Assembly (NCBI GenBank): GCA_003988855.1 | Contig: QYAI01000027.1 | Span: 226,747-290,746, forward strand | Origin: Arachnopeziza araneosa | Taxonomy: Eukaryota > Ascomycota > Leotiomycetes > Helotiales > Arachnopezizaceae | Length of the DNA: 64,000 nt | Reading direction: 5' to 3' | In this document: piece by piece, positions 1-10,411 of the stretch | How positions within the stretch are numbered: position 1 is the first letter of the stretch | Layout: each line of letters begins with the position of its first letter | Notes under the pieces: model-generated | What the model saw: the letters and a program-made list of their open reading frames with translations, nothing else | What the model was told of the DNA's origin: nothing | The model's database searches: none | Made by a program: the position numbers and the translations under genes

Positions 1-22
1 CCCATATTCTATTGTACACTGC

Positions 23-3000
23 CTACGGCCCCAATCGGTACAGAGCAACGAACCAGATATCCAGCAGATCCACCACAAGTTTCGGATCAATCGTCACATC
101 AATCCCCGTCCCAAGCACAATGGGCACAGCATTTGCAGCGAAAGAATTAAACACTAGGTTCCCAAACGCCGTATCTCCCTTCCCCAGCGTAAGAGTAAGC
201 GCAACACCCCCAACACTGACAGCAAACGTCTGCGGGTTCCCCCTCACCCGTGCCAGGACCATGAACATCTGCGCCGCCATATCCTGCCCACGGACGAAAA
301 ACGGGAAATGCCAATCGGCCAGCAGCAGGCTCGTGCTCCCGAGTTTCACCAGCTGCATGAACTGGCTGGCGAACTGGCGGCGCAGATCAAAGGCCTGGTA
401 CAGACCGGACTGCTTGATGACCGCGTCGTAGGTCGATCGGTTGAGGCGCGCTTGCTGGTTGGTCTCGACGAAGGTGCTGCGGAAGTTGTCGCCACCGTCG
501 CGCGCCGTGTAGTGGATGTGGAAGATGACGTCGGTGATGGTGTCGTAGTCGAAGCGTCTGATGACGGTGGGGAGTTCGAGTCTGTACAAGGCGATGGCGC
601 CGGTGCGTTCAAAAGGGAGGTAGCGCTCATCCGAGGTGAAGGAGAGGTCGAAGACGCCGGCATCGTTGAGAGAGGTGCTGAGGGCGACGGACTGGATGGC
701 GCCGACGTTGTAGACGAAGCGAGGGTCTCCTCCGGCCGGATATTCTGGGTAGTAATCTGGGCTGGTGGTATTCTCTGGTGATGGGTTGGGGATGGTGAGG
801 GCACGGTAGCGGTTGGAGAGGAGGGAGAGTTTGGCGCTGACGGATACTTGAGGTCCGGCAACGCAGGGGATGGAGATGGCAATCGATTTGTTGCGGCGGA
901 GGTACTGACCTGGGAAATCCAGGTCGAAGACATCTTCAGGGATCGAAACTGTGCAGGAACCGTTTGAGCGTAGCGAGATCAGAGCAATCGGGTCGAGTTC
1001 AAGTAGAGATATGTTCTTGGTGAGCTCATATTCGCGGGTGTTGCGTTGAATATAAGATGATTGCATAGCTTGAATCGAGGATTGCAATGTCTTGGCAGCT
1101 ATCAATCCGGTTTGCAGCGATGACCCGTAGGTGTAATTCACGAATGAGACGGAGTTGGATGTATCGGCAAGTTCGAAGAGCATTGCTGCTTCAGAGCGTT
1201 TGGCAAGGTCAAAGGCCATGTTGTAGGCAATCTTGTAGAGACCACCGAGTTGCGTAACCATCCAGTCGTAGAGCTCAGTATTGGTGAACTTGCTGGTAAG
1301 AAAGCTGTTGACAGCTTGCTCGTATTGGATGCTGACATTGTGCGCCTGGAGGTCGGCCTGGAGCATTGCAACATGAGCTTGAGCAGTGACGGTTTGGGCA
1401 TCTATCGTGGCCATTTCAGCAGTTGCAAGTGTAGCATTGAACTTCCATTCGTCCTGCCGCCTCATGAAGACTCCCTGCTGGTAGGCCATAGAGGACCCTT
1501 TATCAACCGCAGATCTTGCACTAGCAAGAGCTGTGGCAAGTGTTTCTGGTCCACCTCCAAAGTTCTCAGGACCATAAGCGAAAGTAGCAACAGGACTACC
1601 ACCAAAACCAGCCGCTCCAAATGTCATAGCGGGGATAGAAGTCTTGAGCGCCCCAGCAAGAGCGTAGGCCAATGTAACCCCGAGCTCAAGCGCAATGGAA
1701 ACACCAGCAAGCGTGGTTCCAATCGTCTCAGCCGTGTTCATGTAGGCTTGAGTAGAATAGAAGTTAAATCTATCTTGCGCCGCTTGCCGACTGGTCAGCA
1801 GTGCTGTAACTGCATCTTGACCTTCCGTGATCGCCAGTGTCTTGACATTCTGAACCGCGTTGAGAACCAAAAGCTCTTGATTTGATCGTAGGCGAGCTAA
1901 AGCTTCCGCATCACGCTTTTCAAGAGTTGATAATAGAGCTTCCCCGAATCCAGCTGTTAGAGCAGCCAACTCAATTGCTTTTTGAGACATAAAGGTGAAG
2001 CGGTAAGCAGGAAGTGGTGTAGACATTTGCTGAACAAATCCAAGAGGTGAGAGACCTCCAGCAAGAGCTCGAACGAGAGCGCCGGGGTCAATGGGAGGTG
2101 AGAAAAGTGCGAGTGATGCCGGAACTCCATCTATATTCATGCCATTACGAATCTTGAAAAGTCGGTCTGAGACCTTGCTCCAATACTGCGGAAGGTTTTC
2201 ATTCTGTGGAAGAGCAAAGTACAATGTCGGGAAACTCATAGCCGTAGGTGTACCTTGAGGGAGTTCTTTCCCGTCATGTGGAAGGATACTCAGATCTGGC
2301 ACGAGATTCTCTAAATCAAGAAGCGCGTTACCAAATACATCAAACTTTGCCTCCAGCTCGTTGAAGGTGTTCAGAGAGGTTGGGACAGCAGGTGGAACAA
2401 CCTGCGGCTGAGGTCCGAGTAGTTTATCGGCCAGGATGTAAAGCTGAGTGGCGAGAACAACAGTTTCCATTGTGAATTGTGAGAACAAACTGTCACCCCA
2501 ATCAATGAGATTTTGGATGTAGTTGAGTAACAAAGCAACCTGATATGCAACTGGTCTTGACCTTGCAATCACGTGTGGATTGAATGGGTTTGCTCGCCAG
2601 TCGCTGACAGATTGTTGTAGCGACGCCAAGCTCCCCACGGCTTGTGGGTCTCCAGCAAGTTTGTGAAGAATATTGTCTATCAGCTCAACAGTGTATTCGG
2701 CGACCGAGGTCTGAAAGAAATATTTCGTATTCCAGTATTTGTTAGGAGAGTCACCTCCCTCGGCGGCTCCTAACGGATTGAAGATATAGTTATACCACTT
2801 CTGCGCATCTCCATACTGCTGCTGCTGATTGAGAAGGTAGCCAACCTCGAATGGGATGTGGAAAAAGAGCTCCCAGTTATAGCTAGAGTATGCTCCATCA
2901 CTGGTAAAATCAACATCTTCAATGGGAAAATCAGTGTCCACTAGACTGGTAGGGCTATAAATTTTATTGAAATCGAAGCCGGTATTGTATAACTGGGTTT

Positions 3001-6000
3001 TTCTATCCATTAGTAGAGGAATTCCACCACTGTTAGCCTGCGTTCGTAAGTAGCAAATCAGAGGGTGATAAAAATTCTTGAACAAATACCCCTCATTGAA
3101 ATAGCGAAGGAGGATGATGATTTCAAGAAATATTTTATAATCAGCATCTGATAGAAGTGCGCTCTGTATCTCGCTGAAATCTTGGTCTTTGTTCCACAAC
3201 GGTAAATAGCGGTTGACCAGGGTGAGAGCTAATTTGATGACGCGCGTTATGAGGATATAAGTCTGCTGTGCCGAAACACTGGCAACAGTTTTCACATCTT
3301 GCAAGCGTTCAAGTTTGCCAGAGCCAGTGATCTGAGGCAGGACGATCCAAGTGCGCGAAGGGTCGTTGTGAAAAAATGGCATCCATGTTCCCATGTAAAG
3401 TGTAGACGTGATATTTTTCTGTATTATGACTGAGAAATCTTTCAATCGGGGGTTCCCTACAGGGGTAGGTGTGATATTCTCTCCTGCAGCAATTGATTGC
3501 ATCAAAAAAGTGAGACCCCAGTCAAAAGGAGATATCTGAGTCGGAATCGTGGTACGGAAGACCCCATATGTAGTGCCAAGAATATTGCTGAAATCTGTCG
3601 CAAAATAGTTGGACTTGGAGTAGACACTCGCTGATGCCACGGGTAAATCCTTGATATAAGCTTGAGGAAGCCTAAGACAGTTTTCGATTCGTGGTATGAT
3701 GCTCAGGAGCTGGTGATAGGATGAAGCTGGATTCGGTTGAGGATAGCCTGCGCACCCGCCGAGAGAGAATGAACCAATGTACAAATCCGAACCTCCAAGA
3801 CGCGTGTCAATTGCCGGAGAGACGGTATTGAAGGTCATTGTCACCGAGATGGCCTGTCCTACAGCATCTCCAAGATCCCAAGAGAAGATGTGAAAGTCTG
3901 TCGATGGAGGTAGGTTAGTCCCATTGACATAGTAACCATCAGGAAAATACAATGGCGCTTTTGAAAGACTTGGGGCTCCCCAATTGCCTGACAAGTCAAG
4001 CTCACTCACGGCGAGTTGGATATTCCACCGTTGCTGAGCAGGAGCGGTCGTGGAAGCCGGATACTGCTGAGCCTGATTCGGTTCTGTTTCAAGCTGCATT
4101 TGAAGCCAGGCGATCGATAACCTGCCATTGCGAGTAAATGCAACTAGATGCTCGTCGTTGACTTTCACAGTGACTTTCTTCCACGGGGTCCAAGTTTGCT
4201 CTTGTTGAAATTGACGATAATAGTAGACCAAAGGGTCACCGCCTTTTGTCCGAGCAAAGACATGCATTATTCCAGTAGCATCTTCGAAATAGGTACATGC
4301 CACTTCCAGCTGAGCAATACCGTTAAGAGCCTCAAGATAGGCAATCGTAGCTGACTCCGCTGTGGTAGAACTTGGCTGATTTTGCTGTAGGGTAGTTTCC
4401 AAATTTTCAAATATCTCGGATTTGTTGTCTCGTAAACTAGGCACAATATAATTTTCGGGCCAGAGGAAAACTTTTCGGTTGGCGACCCATATCTGAAACT
4501 GTGACATCCATAAATCCCATTGCAGCCAATCAGCATCCAAAGTCGAATCAGCAGTACATGTCGTTTCCAAACCCATAAGACATCGTTGTGCGAAAAGTTG
4601 GATCGTTCCGTGACCCTGAACCACTCTCGACGTCAACAATTCTGTGTTCATCTCGCAATCAATAAGGTAGTAGTCGTAGAGATCATTAACTGAGCTTAAT
4701 GGAGGTAGGTCCGTATCATTACTGAGAAGGAGATAGTTGACCAGAGCATCCCGTTTCATCACTCTCAACGGATTCGTGATGTTTTGAAGGATGTTGAGCC
4801 AGGCCGAATCACTATAGAGTGCTTTGAGAGCATTTCTCATAATTCCAGCATCTGATGAAGAAAGAGTTGGTTTTATGACGCTGATCGCAAGTGGGACGGT
4901 CATATTCAGAGTTCTAAGCAATGATGTGGCATTATCAAGTCTCTGAATAACGGATGGGTTCGTATATTTCGACAAGGTCGTATTGATACCAAATTGGCCA
5001 TTGATATCGTTCAGCATTCCATCATCCCATCCAGTTATACTTGAAAGATATTGTAGAGCATCTGTAGTTGTTGATCCTGAAATTATGACCAATTGGAAAA
5101 ATCCGTAAATTGACAGTGGAACAGTCTGGTTTTCGGGGTTGGTGACTGACGGGAATTTTTGGTTCAGCTGCACCGCATTGGATAGTTTTACCCATCTATC
5201 AAAAGAGACAGGTGGAACATCCGCTTCATACATTACATCTGCAGGAGACATCCATTTCAAGGTGGGAGAATACTCGAGCACCCACGTGACATCGGATACC
5301 GAAAGACCCATTTTCGTCACAAATGCTAGCATATACTGAAGGAAACGGAGAGCCTTAAACTGGTAAATGAAATCTGTAGGATTAATGACTGGTGGGATGA
5401 CTAGAGGAGCTGAAGGAAGCGGGTCAATGAGGAAATCGTCCGTAAGAATCGCGAGAAGTGTTCGTGATGTCTGGATTGTTGGCACTTCAATAGATAATGC
5501 CAAGGTCGCCATGTCTTGACTGACGCTAAATTGTTGCTGGATAAGAGTAAGAATTACTGCTTGCTTGTCTTGGTTGTAAAAGTAGCTTGAAATGCCACTC
5601 GCGAACGCGGATATCAAAGCATTTTTAGCTTTCTCGATGACGTCTTCGGTTGCAGTGGGCGGAAGTCCCGCCAATTGAGTTTGACTTGCTTTTATAGCCG
5701 TCGTGTCCATGAAACGACCAAAAACTAAATCGATGAAGTTTGCTGGCGTGTTTGGAGAGATGCTTGTCCAGTTATTTTGGATGATGGACTGAACGTTATT
5801 ACTATCACTGGATGTGAAACCTGGCAACTTGTTGGCTGATGCGAGAAGCCCTGGGATATTCTCGGTAGAAGTTGCGGTACTATTATAGGATGAAGCATCA
5901 TTTGTTTGAATCTTCTGGAACTCCGGTTGAAGAGCAGTTAATATAGTGTTTATCACTGCATCAGTCAATGTACCTGTGTTGAGTTCGGTCCCTCGATTGA

Positions 6001-9000
6001 GAAGAAAGAATTGTAAATCAATAAGGGAAAGTCCAGATGACTGCACAGTGGCTAGTGATTCGAGCAGATGTAGAGTTGCCTTTGGTTTAGACAACTCATC
6101 CAAACCAGTCAGTGTTTTCAGAATGATTAAGTTCGAAATGGAAAGCTTCGCTCTCAGAGCAAATAGATGTCGCAGATATACGGTTGAAATACTGGCGGTT
6201 GTGAAAGGCGTATTCAGGCCCATAGAGAGTGAGCCTAGCAGCAGCGAAGTGTCGGCCGCTGTCCGACCTAGACAAAGAGCAAACGTAGCAGGAATCGTCC
6301 CGAAAGAAACAGTATTTCCTTTCCCCGGTTTGTTTGTCTCGGTTTGCTCATTTTGTAAGACGTTTGCGGGTAGAAAGTTGGTATCAATTGGACCATTGGC
6401 AGGTACATTCAAAAACACTTTAGCATACACAGGGCCATTCAATTGCAGTACGTTGTAAAGACTGACCATTTCGCTAATACTGATGCTCGGAACTTTTGAG
6501 CGTAGTGTTTGGAGTTCGGCAAGCTTGTATATTAACTTTGGATCAAGCATTGAATTTCCAAGCTTTACGGAGACAATGGCATCATCAAGAGAGTCAATAT
6601 CCCATCCTGAAGGCTCCAATTTGTTGTAAAGCCGGAGAAACCGGTGTAACCGATCAATGTCAGAGACTTGGATGTTTGCAATATGCTTCGCGATGAGATC
6701 GCAGGTGCTATCAGTATGTATAATATACAGGTTGTTGTTGGGGTTGAGCCAGCTGAGAACCGAATTCAGACCCAAGCTCATGATTGATTGAAGGTTCGTA
6801 TATGTAAGACCAGACTTGGTGAGAAATACACTGACATTTCCCAGACCCGTTGTAGTGTCTGTAATGTTCGTTGCAATATTCCAGTACTTGCTTTGATCAC
6901 CTTGGTCTGGCACGGTGATGAGGGTAAATTCAGCAGTTGTAATTGATAGCTCTTCGCATGCAATATCAATAGGGAATGGGCCAGTGGTGGGGTTGGAGAG
7001 TGCTTGCATTAAAGTCGAACGAGAAATGCCAAATTGAGCAAAGTATGCCGTTGTTTCCTGATGATTGAGATCAAATGGAAGGTTGAAGGCGTACTTTGCG
7101 GCTGCTAATGCTGCATAAGCGGTTGAATTGACGTAATAAGGTGCAGCGGCGAGCTGAGCAGCCGTCTGATATGTCTGCTTGAGCTCTTTTCCTATCCAAA
7201 CCGTTGATCCGGCTGGTGTTGGTGTCAGTTTGACAACAACGTTCGTGTCTCTAACCACTCTGCTACCTGTCGATTTATCAGGGTCAGATACAGTTGCGTT
7301 ACTCGTAAATGGATAGTTTAAGCCAGTAAGTGGTGAGACTAGACCAGTGAGAGTGTTGAGTAGATTCGGCGATTTTGAGATGAGTCCAGTATTGAGCGTG
7401 ATGCTGTTGGAAAGGGTAAACCCTTTGTACCCATTAAATTTCGCAACTTCATCTTCTAGCAGTTCACAAACAAGATCAATATAAGGTAAAGTTGTATTGG
7501 TATTGTCGCAACTGAGATCCAGATCGCCCAAGTCACCGCGCCTTGCAAAAAGAGCTTTCCTCGCGTCAACTCCTTTAGCAGGTGGAGAAACGGTTGTGTC
7601 TAGATACGACCGCTGAGCTAAGAACCATAATGTATCAACAAGATAGGCCGATGCGCTGTACACAGTCATGCAATCGTCACACGAGCAAGGGTTTCCAAGC
7701 TGGAATAAAGTTGTTAAGTTGGGGAATTCATTGACAACTGTGGCTAGATGCCCAGGTGGCAAAGGAGCCGAGAGACCCTGAATAGAAAGAGAAGATGACA
7801 GGGAATGAAGCTCGCCGGCGAGATGAGTCGTTGCTAGATGAATACTTTCGGCTCTATGAAATATCTCTTTTGCTTGACTGGTAGTAAAAGGATGTGTCGG
7901 GTCTGAACCAAATTCTGCGACGAATCTACTCTTTCCCATGGATTTGATGACGGCGCTCGAGGTAACGCCTCGCCCAAATAGTGTTGCTGTCTGTTTGAAT
8001 GTTGGGGCAAGTTTGAAGACTCTTTGGATAGCTTTCATTTGCTCTAATGCAGCATTTGTCGTACCCTCATTTCCAGTTGACCCCGTCTGCGAAGATGATC
8101 CTTTGGGGAACAGCGACTTAACGCTGCCTTTTGCGAGATCAAAGTTTGGATTGTTTTCTAAAACACTTGCAATAGCGGCTGTGTGCTTCCCAAAGGTATC
8201 GCCATCCCTTCTAAACTGAGCAGCGAAACTTGCTGTAGGAAATCTTTGCTCCATGTGTTTGAAAAGCACTCCAGCCTGATTTTCACGCCATTCAGTACTT
8301 GTATTTGAGGGGTCGAGTTCTGGATGCTTCAACGCAGTCACCCAATCCTCCTCACTCAACTTGCTAAGCTCTCTCTCCGAGTCAAATTTCTTTAGTTGAG
8401 CAATCTTAGTGATTAGTCGTGATGGAGATGACGATATGGGTGGTGGCTTTGGTGCTGTTGGTGGTTTACCGATTGAAGATGATCCAGTACTTTCGTTGAG
8501 GCTGGATGTTGGAGTAAGGACTGAAGCAGAAGACGGTAAAGTGCTTGTATCGGCCGTAACTGGGACCTGTGAGGAAGCTGGAGTTGTTGTAGAAGCTTTT
8601 GTAGCTCCTGGAGAAGGATTTTGAGTCAATTGAGCCGCCAATGCCGTAGAACTGGGATTCGAAGCTGGCTTCAATGCAGTAGCGACAGAAGACAACACAT
8701 AAGAAACATCTCCATATGCTCCGCTTTGGAAAAGAGTATGGACAGAATTGATTACTCCATTTGAAAGGTTTTCTTGAATATGGGAGAGAAGTTGCGAGTC
8801 TACAGGGTTATTCTTGACGTAGGTATTCGCTTCATCGGTGTACTTGCTGAAGAGTTTTTCCACTTTTGGAAGCTGATCTGATAGCGTTGAAGGTATAATA
8901 TTACTGCTGATGGCAGTTTGAATATCCACGCGAAGAGTTGAAAATGGGGTGAGAACCATGTCGTATAAGAGAGTTTTTATATCTGTTGATAGAGCGACCT

Positions 9001-9922
9001 GTACTCTCAGTCCAGCAACGCTGGTTTGTGAAGATGTGCTTAGGCTACCTTTGACAAATATAGCGTATGAAAACTCTGCGGGGATGTTATTTGTAGATTT
9101 GAGTTTCGCAGCGACAGCGATCTGTGTAATTTTGATGGGATCTAGACCGGAGTTGTTCGCCAAAAATGTGATATCATCTTCCTGGAGATCTACCAAGCCG
9201 ATGTCTTGTTCTTTCAACATGGTAGTTATCGTGTTCACAATAGATGTGTATTCATTTATTACACTGGTATCCCCTTTGATCAAGTTGATGTTTATCACGG
9301 CCAGTTCCGGTGCATTGTAAACTACCTGGCTTGTTGTTGGATCGTAGAGAACGTCATCACCACGAATGACCCGGACAAGAAGATCTGTAGATCTTTCGCG
9401 GCCTTGCGCTGATCTATTTATTAGGTAGTCTACATGGTAGTAGCCAGCATCATCTGAACAAGCCTCTGCGAGAAGAATTTCTCGGCGTAATATCCGTGAG
9501 AAGACTTTGACAGTGAGATTTGCACCGAGGGTACCATTTGGTTGAAGGATAAGGCCAAAGACATATCGACAGGGTTCTCTCTCAGCAGCCTTTTCAAACA
9601 GAAGCACAGCAGTACTTTCATCGACAATCCCGCTTGGTGTTATGAGATGCCTTGTCTGAAACTCGACAATGCGCTTGTAAGAGCTGACGCCAAAAACAGT
9701 ATTCACGACCTCGGCTGCCTCAACATGGTATCCAAGGCGAAGTAGAGCAGTGTGTACACTCGTCACTTGGGATCCGGTGCTGCCGACTTGCAAATTGAAC
9801 GGAATCGGAGCTGTGGACATCTCACGTGAGAGAAGTTGGTCCTGAAAGAGGGGTTTTCTCAAGTGGTGAGTTTCATTCATGATTGAGATGATGAATGAAC
9901 CCGAGAGGAATTTGGTTGTCAA
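23..9922 (-). CDS. TcA-like subunit of an insecticidal Tc (ABC) toxin complex
   Basis: A single uninterrupted 3,299-codon frame. In bacteria TcA is the pentameric receptor-binding and membrane-translocating subunit that docks the TcB-TcC cocoon. Visible order: a peptidoglycan-binding-like repeat at about residues 46-109; a short beta-rich segment at about 120-210; a Ser/Thr/Pro linker at about 430-500; a VRP1-type TcA N-terminal region at about 625-775, including a conserved cysteine cluster CSCDDC; a neuraminidase-like region at about 1830-2000; the TcA helical shaft and pore region at about 2300-2880; and a C-terminal TcB-binding domain at about 2985-3290. Length is at the long end for TcA. 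In-frame Met15 and Met35 are alternative starts; no signal peptide is obvious. Its partner lies head to head across 489 bp. The intron-free frame in a fungal genome suggests transfer from bacteria. Family assignment is firm; activity is not shown. Confidence 0.93.
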   Translation of the reverse strand: MTTKFLSGSFIISIMNETHHLRKPLFQDQLLSREMSTAPIPFNLQVGSTGSQVTSVHTALLRLGYHVEAAEVVNTVFGVSSYKRIVEFQTRHLITPSGIVDESTAVLLFEKAAEREPCRYVFGLILQPNGTLGANLTVKVFSRILRREILLAEACSDDAGYYHVDYLINRSAQGRERSTDLLVRVIRGDDVLYDPTTSQVVYNAPELAVININLIKGDTSVINEYTSIVNTITTMLKEQDIGLVDLQEDDITFLANNSGLDPIKITQIAVAAKLKSTNNIPAEFSYAIFVKGSLSTSSQTSVAGLRVQVALSTDIKTLLYDMVLTPFSTLRVDIQTAISSNIIPSTLSDQLPKVEKLFSKYTDEANTYVKNNPVDSQLLSHIQENLSNGVINSVHTLFQSGAYGDVSYVLSSVATALKPASNPSSTALAAQLTQNPSPGATKASTTTPASSQVPVTADTSTLPSSASVLTPTSSLNESTGSSSIGKPPTAPKPPPISSSPSRLITKIAQLKKFDSERELSKLSEEDWVTALKHPELDPSNTSTEWRENQAGVLFKHMEQRFPTASFAAQFRRDGDTFGKHTAAIASVLENNPNFDLAKGSVKSLFPKGSSSQTGSTGNEGTTNAALEQMKAIQRVFKLAPTFKQTATLFGRGVTSSAVIKSMGKSRFVAEFGSDPTHPFTTSQAKEIFHRAESIHLATTHLAGELHSLSSSLSIQGLSAPLPPGHLATVVNEFPNLTTLFQLGNPCSCDDCMTVYSASAYLVDTLWFLAQRSYLDTTVSPPAKGVDARKALFARRGDLGDLDLSCDNTNTTLPYIDLVCELLEDEVAKFNGYKGFTLSNSITLNTGLISKSPNLLNTLTGLVSPLTGLNYPFTSNATVSDPDKSTGSRVVRDTNVVVKLTPTPAGSTVWIGKELKQTYQTAAQLAAAPYYVNSTAYAALAAAKYAFNLPFDLNHQETTAYFAQFGISRSTLMQALSNPTTGPFPIDIACEELSITTAEFTLITVPDQGDQSKYWNIATNITDTTTGLGNVSVFLTKSGLTYTNLQSIMSLGLNSVLSWLNPNNNLYIIHTDSTCDLIAKHIANIQVSDIDRLHRFLRLYNKLEPSGWDIDSLDDAIVSVKLGNSMLDPKLIYKLAELQTLRSKVPSISISEMVSLYNVLQLNGPVYAKVFLNVPANGPIDTNFLPANVLQNEQTETNKPGKGNTVSFGTIPATFALCLGRTAADTSLLLGSLSMGLNTPFTTASISTVYLRHLFALRAKLSISNLIILKTLTGLDELSKPKATLHLLESLATVQSSGLSLIDLQFFLLNRGTELNTGTLTDAVINTILTALQPEFQKIQTNDASSYNSTATSTENIPGLLASANKLPGFTSSDSNNVQSIIQNNWTSISPNTPANFIDLVFGRFMDTTAIKASQTQLAGLPPTATEDVIEKAKNALISAFASGISSYFYNQDKQAVILTLIQQQFSVSQDMATLALSIEVPTIQTSRTLLAILTDDFLIDPLPSAPLVIPPVINPTDFIYQFKALRFLQYMLAFVTKMGLSVSDVTWVLEYSPTLKWMSPADVMYEADVPPVSFDRWVKLSNAVQLNQKFPSVTNPENQTVPLSIYGFFQLVIISGSTTTDALQYLSSITGWDDGMLNDINGQFGINTTLSKYTNPSVIQRLDNATSLLRTLNMTVPLAISVIKPTLSSSDAGIMRNALKALYSDSAWLNILQNITNPLRVMKRDALVNYLLLSNDTDLPPLSSVNDLYDYYLIDCEMNTELLTSRVVQGHGTIQLFAQRCLMGLETTCTADSTLDADWLQWDLWMSQFQIWVANRKVFLWPENYIVPSLRDNKSEIFENLETTLQQNQPSSTTAESATIAYLEALNGIAQLEVACTYFEDATGIMHVFARTKGGDPLVYYYRQFQQEQTWTPWKKVTVKVNDEHLVAFTRNGRLSIAWLQMQLETEPNQAQQYPASTTAPAQQRWNIQLAVSELDLSGNWGAPSLSKAPLYFPDGYYVNGTNLPPSTDFHIFSWDLGDAVGQAISVTMTFNTVSPAIDTRLGGSDLYIGSFSLGGCAGYPQPNPASSYHQLLSIIPRIENCLRLPQAYIKDLPVASASVYSKSNYFATDFSNILGTTYGVFRTTIPTQISPFDWGLTFLMQSIAAGENITPTPVGNPRLKDFSVIIQKNITSTLYMGTWMPFFHNDPSRTWIVLPQITGSGKLERLQDVKTVASVSAQQTYILITRVIKLALTLVNRYLPLWNKDQDFSEIQSALLSDADYKIFLEIIILLRYFNEGYLFKNFYHPLICYLRTQANSGGIPLLMDRKTQLYNTGFDFNKIYSPTSLVDTDFPIEDVDFTSDGAYSSYNWELFFHIPFEVGYLLNQQQQYGDAQKWYNYIFNPLGAAEGGDSPNKYWNTKYFFQTSVAEYTVELIDNILHKLAGDPQAVGSLASLQQSVSDWRANPFNPHVIARSRPVAYQVALLLNYIQNLIDWGDSLFSQFTMETVVLATQLYILADKLLGPQPQVVPPAVPTSLNTFNELEAKFDVFGNALLDLENLVPDLSILPHDGKELPQGTPTAMSFPTLYFALPQNENLPQYWSKVSDRLFKIRNGMNIDGVPASLALFSPPIDPGALVRALAGGLSPLGFVQQMSTPLPAYRFTFMSQKAIELAALTAGFGEALLSTLEKRDAEALARLRSNQELLVLNAVQNVKTLAITEGQDAVTALLTSRQAAQDRFNFYSTQAYMNTAETIGTTLAGVSIALELGVTLAYALAGALKTSIPAMTFGAAGFGGSPVATFAYGPENFGGGPETLATALASARSAVDKGSSMAYQQGVFMRRQDEWKFNATLATAEMATIDAQTVTAQAHVAMLQADLQAHNVSIQYEQAVNSFLTSKFTNTELYDWMVTQLGGLYKIAYNMAFDLAKRSEAAMLFELADTSNSVSFVNYTYGSSLQTGLIAAKTLQSSIQAMQSSYIQRNTREYELTKNISLLELDPIALISLRSNGSCTVSIPEDVFDLDFPGQYLRRNKSIAISIPCVAGPQVSVSAKLSLLSNRYRALTIPNPSPENTTSPDYYPEYPAGGDPRFVYNVGAIQSVALSTSLNDAGVFDLSFTSDERYLPFERTGAIALYRLELPTVIRRFDYDTITDVIFHIHYTARDGGDNFRSTFVETNQQARLNRSTYDAVIKQSGLYQAFDLRRQFASQFMQLVKLGSTSLLLADWHFPFFVRGQDMAAQMFMVLARVRGNPQTFAVSVGGVALTLTLGKGDTAFGNLVFNSFAANAVPIVLGTGIDVTIDPKLVVDLLDIWFVALYRLGP

Positions 9923-10411
9923 ATGTGAGGCTGATACCCAGCTTTTAGAGCGGGCGAGGAGTAGAAGGACGTTCCGCCATCCACACTCCAGATGACCGAT
10001 TCAGAGCAATTCTCATGATCGTGGCGCCGTCTGTAACAAGATGGCGCTCGTTAAAGCCTTTCATTTGTGAATGGCTTCAGCTCTTAGGCAGCGCCCCGAG
10101 CATTTATGAGGGGTGAGGACTCAAGTCTGCGAGGGATCGGAGTTACAGAACTCGTGGGTGGTCAGGCGACAAGGCTTTACCGGCCGTGGCATGGGCCAAG
10201 AGTGAGGAATGGCTTGCCAAGGCTGCATGTGTGCGGAGGCAATATATCAGCTGGAATTCGAAGATAAATTTACGCGTGTATAGATGACGGTGGATTGATC
10301 TCAAATGTGCATTTCCATCAAACGAGAACGTTCTAAAAACAACCTACATATATGGTTACCTATTTACTCTTTCTATGATTCTCCGGTCACGTGTCGGACA
10401 TGTGATTTATC
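9923..10411. promoter_or_regulatory. shared divergent promoter of the two Tc toxin genes
   Basis: These 489 bp separate the start codons of the TcA-like and TcB-TcC-like genes and hold no supported ORF. A TATA-like stretch (catatatgg) lies near 10347 and an E-box CACGTG at 10388-10393, both toward the plus-strand gene. The layout allows joint expression of subunits that must assemble together. This is inferred from position only. Confidence 0.55.

Noticed and set aside
346..933. Long ORF on the minus strand, 195 codons, inside the TcA gene
   Set aside because: It overlaps the TcA frame on the same strand in another phase, is low-complexity Ser/Thr/Pro and has no family features. It is a shadow of the real gene.
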